This document shows positions 7,556-14,631 of a stretch of DNA of 24,397 nt, one piece after another. The position numbers and the translations under genes were made by a program. The notes beneath the pieces are model-generated. The model ran no database searches and had not been told where the DNA came from. It saw only the letters and a list, made by a program, of their open reading frames with translations. The DNA lies in the NCBI GenBank assembly GCA_964479595.1, contig CAYZMU010000018.1, forward strand, positions 1-24,397, given 5' to 3'. Source of the DNA: Firm-04 sp964479595. Its GTDB lineage: Bacteria; Bacillota; Clostridia; Oscillospirales; Ruminococcaceae. The first letter of the stretch is position 1. Each line of letters starts with the position of its first letter.

Positions 7556-8831
7556 ACAAATCCTCAGTGAAAGTCAGACTGCCCCTGTAGCCCGCGTAGG
7601 TGCGGTTAAACACCAGCCGCTCGCTCATGGGGAACGCGCCGAGGATAAACTGCGCGTCAATCTCCAAGGCCGCCTCGCGCTCGTTGCTGCTGCCGAAAAT
7701 CATCGAGATTTCCTGTTCGGAATGGGTCAGCGCGTAGTTTATCTCGTACTGGTCGGCGGTAAACAGAATCTCGGGCGGCTGCGCGTATTCCAAATCGCGA
7801 ATCTGCGCGGCAATCCTTTCCTTGTCCTCATCCCGGAAGATGGGTTCGGTGATGACGACCAGAACCGGCGTAAAGCTGAAATCGTTTGCGAGATAGCGCG
7901 TGATTCCGACCGCCGTACTCGCGTCCGCCGCGACGGCGAAACGCTTCCAGCTCACCGCGCCGATAGCCTGCGCAAGATAGTTGTACACGTATTTTTCTTC
8001 TGACTCAATGACCGATTCCACAAGCGCTTTGTCCAGATTCAACGCCTGCGCAACCGTTCTCACAAATTTGGTCGTATCGGTTGCCCCGACAAAGAGCCCC
8101 GGAATCCGCAGCGACGGCACCGAGAATTTCTCCTCGAATTTCCGCGCCGGACCCTGAAACAGCCACGGGTTCACGATGATATTGAGCGCCGCCGCGGAAC
8201 AGTTTCGGATTTCCTCCATCCCCTGCTCTTTGGTGAAAAAAGTGTTCACGCGCAGCCCGAGTCTGCTGAGTACGCGGTCAATTTCCTCCAGCGTTCCGCT
8301 CCAGAAAGGGTCGTGATAGGGAACGACGCCGAAAATATTCACAAGGCGGTCGTCTTTGGGGACATTCTCCCGAATCACCTTGTCAATCATGGTGTTCCAG
8401 ACCACCTCATACCCCAGATTGCTGTCCCCCGCGAATCCCGGCGTCTCAATCGGGTAGACCTCCACGCCCTTTTCGCGGAATTCCTCCGTCACGCTCAGGA
8501 TATCGTCCCCGATAATCCCCGCCGTGCAACCTGTCAGGACGAAGTAGGCGTCCGCGTCAATGATATCGACCGCGCCCTGAATCGTCGTGCGCAGCTTGTC
8601 AAGCCCGCCGAACACGACTTCCTTTTCCAGCATATTGCTCGACGGCAGCGAAACGCCGCTGACAAAACAGGAGCTTTTGTGCCCCGACTGTCCCTGTTCC
8701 GCGGCGGTTGTCTGCATACAGCAGCCCGGCCCCGAATGCAGAATCGGACAAACCTTGTGCAGCGCGCCGAGCACGGAATTGATGCCCGCGAGCACGCACC
8801 CGCCGCGCGGATTTTCTGTAATCTGTGACAT
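7542..8831 (-). CDS. Nitrogenase component 1-like protein, NifK-like (beta) subunit
   Basis: This 429-residue protein belongs to the nitrogenase component 1 superfamily and is shorter than true NifK (about 520). Cys12, Cys37 and Cys102 align with the NifK P-cluster ligands Cys70, Cys95 and Cys153. The 12-to-37 spacing is identical to 70-to-95, Cys37 is in HSGPGC and Cys102 in GCTAGIIGDD. VVFGG (72-76) matches the AVFGG of NifK. It would form the partner subunit of the NifD-like protein encoded nine bases upstream, with an iron-sulfur cluster at the interface. The start at ATG 8831 has a GAGGAAA site. Extra cysteines (28, 38, 55, 211) are present. It could alternatively be a NifN-like scaffold, but no NifH, NifB or other nif genes are nearby to support nitrogen fixation. 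Confidence 0.85.
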   Translation of the reverse strand: MSQITENPRGGCVLAGINSVLGALHKVCPILHSGPGCCMQTTAAEQGQSGHKSSCFVSGVSLPSSNMLEKEVVFGGLDKLRTTIQGAVDIIDADAYFVLTGCTAGIIGDDILSVTEEFREKGVEVYPIETPGFAGDSNLGYEVVWNTMIDKVIRENVPKDDRLVNIFGVVPYHDPFWSGTLEEIDRVLSRLGLRVNTFFTKEQGMEEIRNCSAAALNIIVNPWLFQGPARKFEEKFSVPSLRIPGLFVGATDTTKFVRTVAQALNLDKALVESVIESEEKYVYNYLAQAIGAVSWKRFAVAADASTAVGITRYLANDFSFTPVLVVITEPIFRDEDKERIAAQIRDLEYAQPPEILFTADQYEINYALTHSEQEISMIFGSSNEREAALEIDAQFILGAFPMSERLVFNRTYAGYRGSLTFTEDLYDNY

Positions 8832-8840
8832 GGCGTTTCC

Positions 8841-10280
8841 TCAATTCGTGATGTATTTGAACGCGTCCTCCTCGTACCACGACGCGCGGTAGGGCAGGCT
8901 GACGTGCTGAGAAAGCTTGACGTTGAAGCCGGGATTCTGCAGCTGGTCCGCGATTTTGTTGCCGAGATAGAGCAGCCCGTCATAGCCCATGGTCGGGCGC
9001 TTTCCGTCCAGCACGTGCGTCGTGGGAATGCCGAGCTTCGCCGCCCACTCCGGCACGCCGATGAAAGCGTCCGGTTTCAGCCGGTTGAGAAGGTTTACCT
9101 GTTCAAAGGGCTGCATATTCGCGACATCCACCACGTAGTTCTCATGAATGCTGTTGAGGTGCTCGATATCCACCTGCGCATCGTCGTCATACGTCGGTGT
9201 CTCCAGCCCGACGAGTTCCATTCCGAAATCGTCAATCAGCGCGGCGGCGGCGAAAGAGCGCCCGGTTCCGCCGCAGATGAAGACACGCTTGCCCTGCAGA
9301 CGTTCCCGCAGTTTCTCCACAAGCGGCTCCACACGGCGATGTTCGCGTTCAATGATTTCCTCCGCCTGTTCTTCCTTGCCGAGTGTCTTCGCGATACCCC
9401 TGTACCACTTGTCCGTGTTGCGCATGCCAATCGGCATGACCGTGTGCGAATAGGGAATCCCGTAATCCTCCCGCAGCGTCTCCATGAATTCGTCCGCGAA
9501 AACCTTGCAGATGGAAGTGGACGCCTCCGCGGCGGGAATGCGCTGTATCTTTTCCAGCGAGCTGTAGAACGGAATGTAATTGACCTCGACACCGATTTCG
9601 CGGAGCATACGCTCCATTTCCTTCTGGTCCGCGAAGCTCACGGTCGTCGGCGCGAAGAGATTCACAAGCCCTTTCTGGGTCGGCACCCGCTGCTTTTTCA
9701 GGATATATTTGTTGATGGACAGAAACGCCGCGTCAAAGCCCGAGGCGCAGATTTTGGATTTGAAGCCCTCGCAGTGAATCGGAACCAGAATCGTCTCCGG
9801 ATATTCCTTCTGCAGATCACCCGCGATCGCGTCAATATCGTCCCCGATAATCCCCGACGCGCAGGAGGCGTAGATGAAAATCAGCTTCGGCGCGTAGCGC
9901 TCCACCGCGATTTTCACGGATTCGCGCAGTTTCTGCTCGCCGCCGAACACAACGCTTTTCTGGTCGATGTTCGTCACGATAATCCGCGGGTTTTTAATGT
10001 TGCGCACGCCTCTGTGCGCCTGCCCGACGCGGTACATATCCACCGCCATAATCGTGCAGCCGACGCAGCCCTGCGGCGAGTGGGAGATGAATACCGAATC
10101 CTCCAGCGACATCAGCGCCGACATGCTGTTGATCTGCTGGCACTGCAGCCCCTGCGCGAAACTTCTGTCCGCGCGTTTGAGACAGCCCTTGCGAAAATCC
10201 TGCTCCACCGCCTGTCCGGTTGTCCCGAGGTCATTGATGCGCCCCGGCTTGCTTTCGCGTACGCCCGAATATGTTGCCAT
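8841..10280 (-). CDS. Nitrogenase component 1-like protein, NifD-like (alpha) subunit
   Basis: This 479-residue protein aligns by motif along the whole of NifD. Cys47, Cys72 (in FISHSPQGC) and Cys140 (in ASCASGIIGDDI) match P-cluster ligands Cys62, Cys88 and Cys154. Cys258 (in TSICKVF, before EDYGIPY) matches FeMo-cofactor ligand Cys275, and His422 (in THVLDGKRPTMGYDG) matches His442 at the same distance from GYDG. The residues aligned with N2-reduction residues Gln191 and His195 are Cys178 and Phe182, and the Arg96 position is Asp or a neighbour. So the metal sites look kept while substrate chemistry differs. Known relatives include the methylthio-alkane reductase and CfbD-type nitrogenase-like enzymes. 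The start at ATG 10280 has a GGAG site. It is first gene of the leftward block. The reductase (NifH-like) is not in the window. Confidence 0.85.
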   Translation of the reverse strand: MATYSGVRESKPGRINDLGTTGQAVEQDFRKGCLKRADRSFAQGLQCQQINSMSALMSLEDSVFISHSPQGCVGCTIMAVDMYRVGQAHRGVRNIKNPRIIVTNIDQKSVVFGGEQKLRESVKIAVERYAPKLIFIYASCASGIIGDDIDAIAGDLQKEYPETILVPIHCEGFKSKICASGFDAAFLSINKYILKKQRVPTQKGLVNLFAPTTVSFADQKEMERMLREIGVEVNYIPFYSSLEKIQRIPAAEASTSICKVFADEFMETLREDYGIPYSHTVMPIGMRNTDKWYRGIAKTLGKEEQAEEIIEREHRRVEPLVEKLRERLQGKRVFICGGTGRSFAAAALIDDFGMELVGLETPTYDDDAQVDIEHLNSIHENYVVDVANMQPFEQVNLLNRLKPDAFIGVPEWAAKLGIPTTHVLDGKRPTMGYDGLLYLGNKIADQLQNPGFNVKLSQHVSLPYRASWYEEDAFKYITN

Positions 10281-10345
10281 CGTTCACACTCCACATCCTC
10301 AGAATATCACTCGTAAATGGGGACAAAATCCCCCGCTATGTTTCT

Positions 10346-10374
10346 ATTTTACCACAAGCGGGCCCCGCTGTCAA
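10346..10374 (-). promoter_or_regulatory. Promoter of the nitrogenase-like operon
   Basis: On the minus strand TTGACA (complement of 10369-10374) and TAAAAT (complement of 10346-10351) are separated by exactly 17 bases. TGG stands just before the -10 element, an extended -10. The transcript would start about 60 bases before ATG 10280. Confidence 0.8.
10357..10369. promoter_or_regulatory. Palindrome inside the promoter spacer (candidate operator)
   Basis: AGCGGG-C-CCCGCT is a perfect 13-base dyad that fills most of the spacer between the -35 and -10 elements of the nitrogenase-like operon promoter. A repressor bound here would block RNA polymerase. No regulator gene adjoins it, so the factor is unknown. 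Confidence 0.5.
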
Positions 10375-10385
10375 GCGCAAAAACT

Positions 10386-10397
10386 GCAATCGATTGC
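10386..10397. promoter_or_regulatory. 12-bp perfect palindrome upstream of the -35
   Basis: GCAATCGATTGC lies 11 bases upstream of the -35 element of the leftward promoter, a usual location for an activator or second operator. The remainder of 10398-10553 shows no gene or clear signal. Confidence 0.4.
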
Positions 10398-10553
10398 TCT
10401 TATACCCGCTTTGGCGGTTTCCGCGCCGCGTATGCTGTGCCCGAAATCCGCGCGCGCTGGAATGAGAAACGTTTGCGCGGACAGCCTTTCACGCCCAAAA
10501 GAAGCCCCGGCGACTTTTCCGATTCCGATTTTGCGCGTTTTCACAAAAGGGTC

Positions 10554-10582
10554 TTGAAAATCCGGCGGTTTTGTGGTATAAT
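10554..10582 (+). promoter_or_regulatory. Tandem promoter P1 of the rightward operon
   Basis: TTGAAA (10554-10559) and TATAAT (10577-10582) are separated by 17 bases, with TGG immediately before the -10. It lies about 120 bases upstream of the hybrid kinase start. Confidence 0.75.
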
Positions 10583-10620
10583 AAATTGGGTTTTCACGGA
10601 ACGTTCTTAGCCGGGCTTCC

Positions 10621-10649
10621 TTGCAATTCGCCCCCGAAAGTGGTATAAT
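10621..10649 (+). promoter_or_regulatory. Tandem promoter P2 of the rightward operon
   Basis: TTGCAA (10621-10626) and TATAAT (10644-10649) are separated by 17 bases, again with TGG before the -10. It lies 67 bases downstream of P1 and would give a leader of about 50 bases before the kinase start. Confidence 0.78.
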
Positions 10650-10703
10650 GATAAAGTGTAACGCCCGGCTCGTATCCATACCCGGCGTAAGGGAGGGAAA
10701 GCT

Positions 10704-12803
10704 TTGAAACAAAAGATTGTAAAATTTCTCGCCGTTCTCGGCGCGGTACTTCTTTCTCTCCCGATGTCAGACCGCGCGAAGGTACGCGCGGAGGAAACCG
10801 AATCGGACGCGCCGTCATTCGACGCCGAGGAACAGGCGTATATCGACAGCCACCCCAAGCTCAAGGTGGGCTTTGTGCCGGACCGTGTCCCGGTTTCCTT
10901 CGCGGACGAGGACGGCCACATCGAGGGCATTACCCGCTACATCATGGAGCGCGTCAGCGAACTGTGCGGCATGGAATTTGAACTCGTGGCGCTCCCTACC
11001 CAGAACGTCACCTATGTCTACCTCGCCGACGAGGGTTTTGACCTTCTGACGAGCGTGGAATACAACGAGGAAAACAAAAAGGCGAACGGCATTCTCATAA
11101 GCGACCCCTACCTCTCCACCCGCAAGGTCGTAATCGCCAAGAGCGACCTGGAAATCACAAGCAATTCGGAGTTTACGGCGGCGGTTTCCACGGGTTCGCA
11201 GACGCTCAAGAAAGTGCTCGCGGCGTCCTTCCCGAATTTCAAGCTGCAAGACTATGACACCGTGGAGGACTGTTTTGACGCGGTGCGCAGCGGCGAGGCG
11301 GATTTGCTGATCCAAAACCAGTACGTCGCGGAATACTGGCTCTCGCGGCCGCGCTACGAAAAGCTCAAGGTTATCCCCGTAATGGGGCTGGACGATCAGG
11401 TCTGCTTTTCGGCGGTGGTCTCCTACGGCGGAAAGCCCGGCGCCACGCAGCGAGAGGGAGAGGTGCTGATTTCGATTCTCAACAAGGCAATCGGCGCCAT
11501 GGGCGAGGACGAGCAGGGCACGTACATCATTCAGGGCGTCATGGAGAATCAGTACGAATACGGTTTCACGGATTTTCTGCAGCGCTACCGCTATTCCGTG
11601 ATAGCGCTCCTCATTTTCGTGCCTTTGACGCTGGTGCTCGTCGCGCTGCTGATTCTGCAGCGCCTGCGCACCGCCGAAAGCAAGGCGGACGCCAGAGCCA
11701 AGAGCCGTTTCCTCTCCGCTATGAGCCATGAGGTGCGCACGCCGCTCAACGGTCTTATCGGGCTCAACCATCTGATGGCGCAGAACCTCTCCGACAGAGA
11801 GAAAATGGAGAATTACTTGGAGCAGTCCACCGCCACCGCGAAATACCTGCTCTCTCTGGTCAACGACATTCTGGATTCGTCAAGGCTTGAGGAGGAAAAA
11901 CTCGAGCTGGTCATGCACACGGTGGACCTGAAACTGGTTGTGGAGACCATCGGCTCCATTGAACAATCCGCCATCGCGGAGAAGAAACAGCGCTATGACA
12001 CGGAACTCTCCATGCCGTTTCCCTACATCGTCGGGGACGCCATCCGCATTCAGCAGGTGCTGCTCAACCTCTTGGACAACGCGCGCAAGTTCACCCCCGA
12101 CGGCGGACACATTACGCTGAAACTGACGCAGGAGGAAACGCAGGACGGTTCTGTCCTCACGACCGTTTCCGTCTCGGACACCGGAAAGGGCATGAGCGAG
12201 AGTTTCCAAAAGCACGTCTTTGACCTGTTCGCGCAGGAACTCGAAACGGTTTCCAAGGGCAATCAGGGCACGGGGCTCGGGCTTTCCATCAGCTATAAGC
12301 TCGCAAAGCTCATGGGCGGTGACCTCACCTGTGTCAGCCGCAAGGGCGAGGGCAGCTGTTTCACCTTCACATTTGTGGCGCGGAAAGCCGAGCCTGAGAG
12401 CATACAAAGCCCCGAGCGCGCGGCCGGGACGGAGCGTCCGCGTGTGCTGGTCGCGGAGGACAATGACTTAAACGGAGAGATTCTTCTGGAACTGCTGCGC
12501 GGCGACGGCTTCGAGGCGGACCGCGCGGAGAACGGCAAAAAGGCGCTGGAGATTTTCAGGGATTCCGAGCCCTTTACCTACGGTGTAATCTTAATGGATC
12601 TGCTGATGCCCGAAATGGACGGCTTTGAGACGACCGAGGCGATACGGGCGCTCGACCGCCCGGACGCGAAAAAGGTGCGGATTTTCGCCTGCACCGCCAA
12701 CGCCTTTGAGGACGAGCGCGAGCGGGCTTTCGAAAGCGGCATGGACGATTTCATCACGAAACCCGTGGACATCGAGGAACTGCTGCGAAAGCTGTATGAA
12801 TAA
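10704..12803 (+). CDS. Hybrid sensor histidine kinase with extracellular solute-binding domain
   Basis: This 699-residue membrane kinase has a signal peptide or N-terminal anchor (about 5-22), a periplasmic-type SBP_bac_3 sensor domain (about 50-275) and one membrane helix (about 298-319). The kinase core has HisKA with SHEVRTPLNG (His342), the N-box at Asn459, DTGKGM (492-497) and GTGLGL (522-527). A C-terminal receiver follows with acidic residues near 585, Asp632 and Lys686. It likely senses an amino acid or similar solute and passes phosphate His342 to Asp632. There is no HPt domain, so an outside phosphotransfer protein would be needed. The start is TTG 10704, chosen for the GGGAGG site seven bases upstream. 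It heads the rightward operon, an unusual position before miaB. Confidence 0.9.
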   Translation: MKQKIVKFLAVLGAVLLSLPMSDRAKVRAEETESDAPSFDAEEQAYIDSHPKLKVGFVPDRVPVSFADEDGHIEGITRYIMERVSELCGMEFELVALPTQNVTYVYLADEGFDLLTSVEYNEENKKANGILISDPYLSTRKVVIAKSDLEITSNSEFTAAVSTGSQTLKKVLAASFPNFKLQDYDTVEDCFDAVRSGEADLLIQNQYVAEYWLSRPRYEKLKVIPVMGLDDQVCFSAVVSYGGKPGATQREGEVLISILNKAIGAMGEDEQGTYIIQGVMENQYEYGFTDFLQRYRYSVIALLIFVPLTLVLVALLILQRLRTAESKADARAKSRFLSAMSHEVRTPLNGLIGLNHLMAQNLSDREKMENYLEQSTATAKYLLSLVNDILDSSRLEEEKLELVMHTVDLKLVVETIGSIEQSAIAEKKQRYDTELSMPFPYIVGDAIRIQQVLLNLLDNARKFTPDGGHITLKLTQEETQDGSVLTTVSVSDTGKGMSESFQKHVFDLFAQELETVSKGNQGTGLGLSISYKLAKLMGGDLTCVSRKGEGSCFTFTFVARKAEPESIQSPERAAGTERPRVLVAEDNDLNGEILLELLRGDGFEADRAENGKKALEIFRDSEPFTYGVILMDLLMPEMDGFETTEAIRALDRPDAKKVRIFACTANAFEDERERAFESGMDDFITKPVDIEELLRKLYE

Positions 12804-12822
12804 TCGGAAGGAGGCGGAAACG

Positions 12823-14202
12823 GTGCGGGACACGGAGGCGCTGCGCGCTGTGCTTGAGGGTTTTCCGCGCGCGCAGAAGGCCTGTGTACTGAGTTTCGGC
12901 TGCCAGCTGAATTTCTCGGACGGGGAAAAATACAGCGGCGTGCTGCGGGATTCAGGCTATATTCTCACAGACGACCCCTTTGACGCCGATGTCATTCTGC
13001 TCAACGCCTGTGCCGTGAGAGCGCACGCGGAATCCAGAGTCTTTGGCAGGCTCGGCGAGCTCAGCCACATTCTGACTGCCCGCCCCGACGCAATTATCGG
13101 GCTTTGCGGGTGTATGGGCGAGGAAAACGGCGTGCGCGAAAAATTGCGGAAATCCTTCCCCTTCGTGCGGCTGATTCTGGGCGCGTCGGCGATGGAGGAA
13201 CTGCCCGGGGCGCTCCTGCGGATTTATTCCGGGGAGACGCGCGCGGAGGTCTCCTCGCCAAAGACGCTGCCGGACGAGGAACTGCCCACGGCGCGCGCGG
13301 GAACGTTTCAGGCGAGCGTGCCCGTGATGTACGGCTGCGACAATTTCTGCACATACTGTATCGTGCCCTACGTGCGCGGCAGGGAACGCAGCCGCGCGCC
13401 CGAGGCGATTGAGCGCGAGACAGCGCGGCTGGTCCGTGACGGGTATAAGGAAATCCTGCTGCTGGGGCAGAACGTCAATTCCTATGGAAGAGGGCTTTCT
13501 CAAACGGCGGATTTTCCGGCGCTGCTGCGGCGTCTGGACGCGATCGAGGGCGACTTCGTGATACGATTCATGAGTTCGCACCCAAAGGACGCCTCGGAAG
13601 AACTGCTCGACACCATGCTGCATTCCAAACACATTGAACACCATCTGCACCTGCCGCTGCAAAGCGGAAGCGACCGGGTTTTAGCGCAGATGAACCGCCA
13701 CTGCACCGTCTCGCGCTATCTGGAACTGGTGGAATACGCCCGCGCCGCCGACGCGAATTTCGGGTTTTCCACAGACCTGATGGTCGGGTTTCCGACCGAG
13801 ACACGGCAGGATTTCCAACAGACGCTGGATGTGGTGCGCAAAGTGCGCTACGACAATCTTTATACTTTTATCTACAGCCCGCGCGAGGGCACCAAAGCCG
13901 CCCAGATGCCGCAATGCTCGACCGAGGAGGAGATAGCGGAGCGTATGCGGGAACTTCTGGCGCTGCAGCGCGAAATCTCCCAAAGCCACAACGCGCGTTT
14001 CATAGGACAGCGCGCGCGGGTACTCATTGAGAAATACGACCCGCGCAAGAATGTGCTGATAGGCAAGCTGCGCGAGGGTGTTATCGCGGAGATTGCAAAC
14101 GGCGGGGAGGAAGATGTCGGGAATTTCGCGGAAATTCTCGTGACCGGAGCGAAAAACTGGGCTGTGACGGGGGAGATTCTCCCGCCGGACCGCAAACTTT
14201 GA
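12823..14202 (+). CDS. miaB: tRNA-2-methylthio-N6-dimethylallyladenosine synthase MiaB
   Basis: MiaB is a radical SAM methylthiotransferase that adds a methylthio group to i6A37 of tRNAs reading UNN codons. The 459-residue protein has the N-terminal UPF0004 domain with auxiliary cluster ligands Cys27, Cys63 and Cys97. The radical SAM motif CDNFCTYC supplies Cys172, Cys176 and Cys179. A TRAM RNA-binding domain spans about 390-455. GTG 12823 is chosen as start because AAGGAGG (12808-12814) lies eight bases before it. The in-frame ATG at 12796 would overlap the kinase gene but has no such site. It is followed by ricA, mutS and mutL, the order seen in Bacillus (which has cotE in addition). Confidence 0.95.
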   Translation: MRDTEALRAVLEGFPRAQKACVLSFGCQLNFSDGEKYSGVLRDSGYILTDDPFDADVILLNACAVRAHAESRVFGRLGELSHILTARPDAIIGLCGCMGEENGVREKLRKSFPFVRLILGASAMEELPGALLRIYSGETRAEVSSPKTLPDEELPTARAGTFQASVPVMYGCDNFCTYCIVPYVRGRERSRAPEAIERETARLVRDGYKEILLLGQNVNSYGRGLSQTADFPALLRRLDAIEGDFVIRFMSSHPKDASEELLDTMLHSKHIEHHLHLPLQSGSDRVLAQMNRHCTVSRYLELVEYARAADANFGFSTDLMVGFPTETRQDFQQTLDVVRKVRYDNLYTFIYSPREGTKAAQMPQCSTEEEIAERMRELLALQREISQSHNARFIGQRARVLIEKYDPRKNVLIGKLREGVIAEIANGGEEDVGNFAEILVTGAKNWAVTGEILPPDRKL

Positions 14203-14217
14203 AAGGGAGAATGAAAG

Positions 14218-14631
14218 ATGAACGATTTGATGGAAATGGCGAAGGAACTCGGGCGGGCGCTGCAGCGTGACGAGCGCTATCTGGCGTTCCGCGCCGCCGC
14301 GCAGAAAAACGACGAGGATTCCGAGCTGCAGGAACTTATCGGGGAATTTAATCTGAAGCGGCTGGACCTCAGCAATGAGCAGGACAAGGCACAGCCCGAC
14401 AGCGATCGGATGGACGCGCTGGACGCGGAGGTTAAAAATATTTACGCGAAAATCATGGAGAATCCCTCCATGGCGGCGTATCAGCGGGTGCGTTCGGAAT
14501 TTGAACAGCTGCTCGACAGCATCAACCGCGTCATCGCGATGAGCGCCGCGGGACAGGACCCCGACAGCTATGACCCGGCCGCCGCGGCGGGCTGCGCCGG
14601 GGACTGCGCCGCCTGCGCGGGATGCCATTGA
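14218..14631 (+). CDS. ricA: RicA/YmcA-type YlbF-family protein with cysteine-rich tail
   Basis: This 137-residue, mostly helical protein is of the YlbF/YmcA family. In Bacillus, RicA (YmcA) joins RicF (YlbF) and RicT (YaaT) in an iron-sulfur complex that aids RNase Y-dependent mRNA processing and development. Its place between miaB and mutS matches that of ymcA in B. subtilis, which is why I favour RicA over YlbF. The C-terminus carries Cys126-x3-Cys130-x2-Cys133-x2-Cys136 followed by a final His. This fits cluster ligation, though the spacing is tighter than I recall for Bacillus RicA. The start at ATG 14218 follows a GGGAG site 15 bases after miaB. The stop overlaps the mutS start by ten bases. 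Confidence 0.82.
   Translation: MNDLMEMAKELGRALQRDERYLAFRAAAQKNDEDSELQELIGEFNLKRLDLSNEQDKAQPDSDRMDALDAEVKNIYAKIMENPSMAAYQRVRSEFEQLLDSINRVIAMSAAGQDPDSYDPAAAAGCAGDCAACAGCH

Noticed and set aside
7542..10280. A true nitrogen-fixing nitrogenase
   Set aside because: Gln191 and His195 equivalents are absent, the NifK-like subunit is short, and no nifH, nifB, nifE or nifN gene is present. A nitrogenase-like enzyme fits better.
8904..10316. Long open frame (470 codons) on the plus strand opposite the NifD-like gene
   Set aside because: It is an antisense shadow caused by the GC-rich codon usage of the NifD-like gene. It has no recognisable domain, and the minus-strand protein has clear family motifs and a ribosome site.
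12625..12822. Upstream extension of the miaB frame into the kinase gene
   Set aside because: The N-terminal extension is arginine-rich and overlaps the conserved receiver domain in another frame. GTG 12823 has a strong ribosome site and gives a normal MiaB length.
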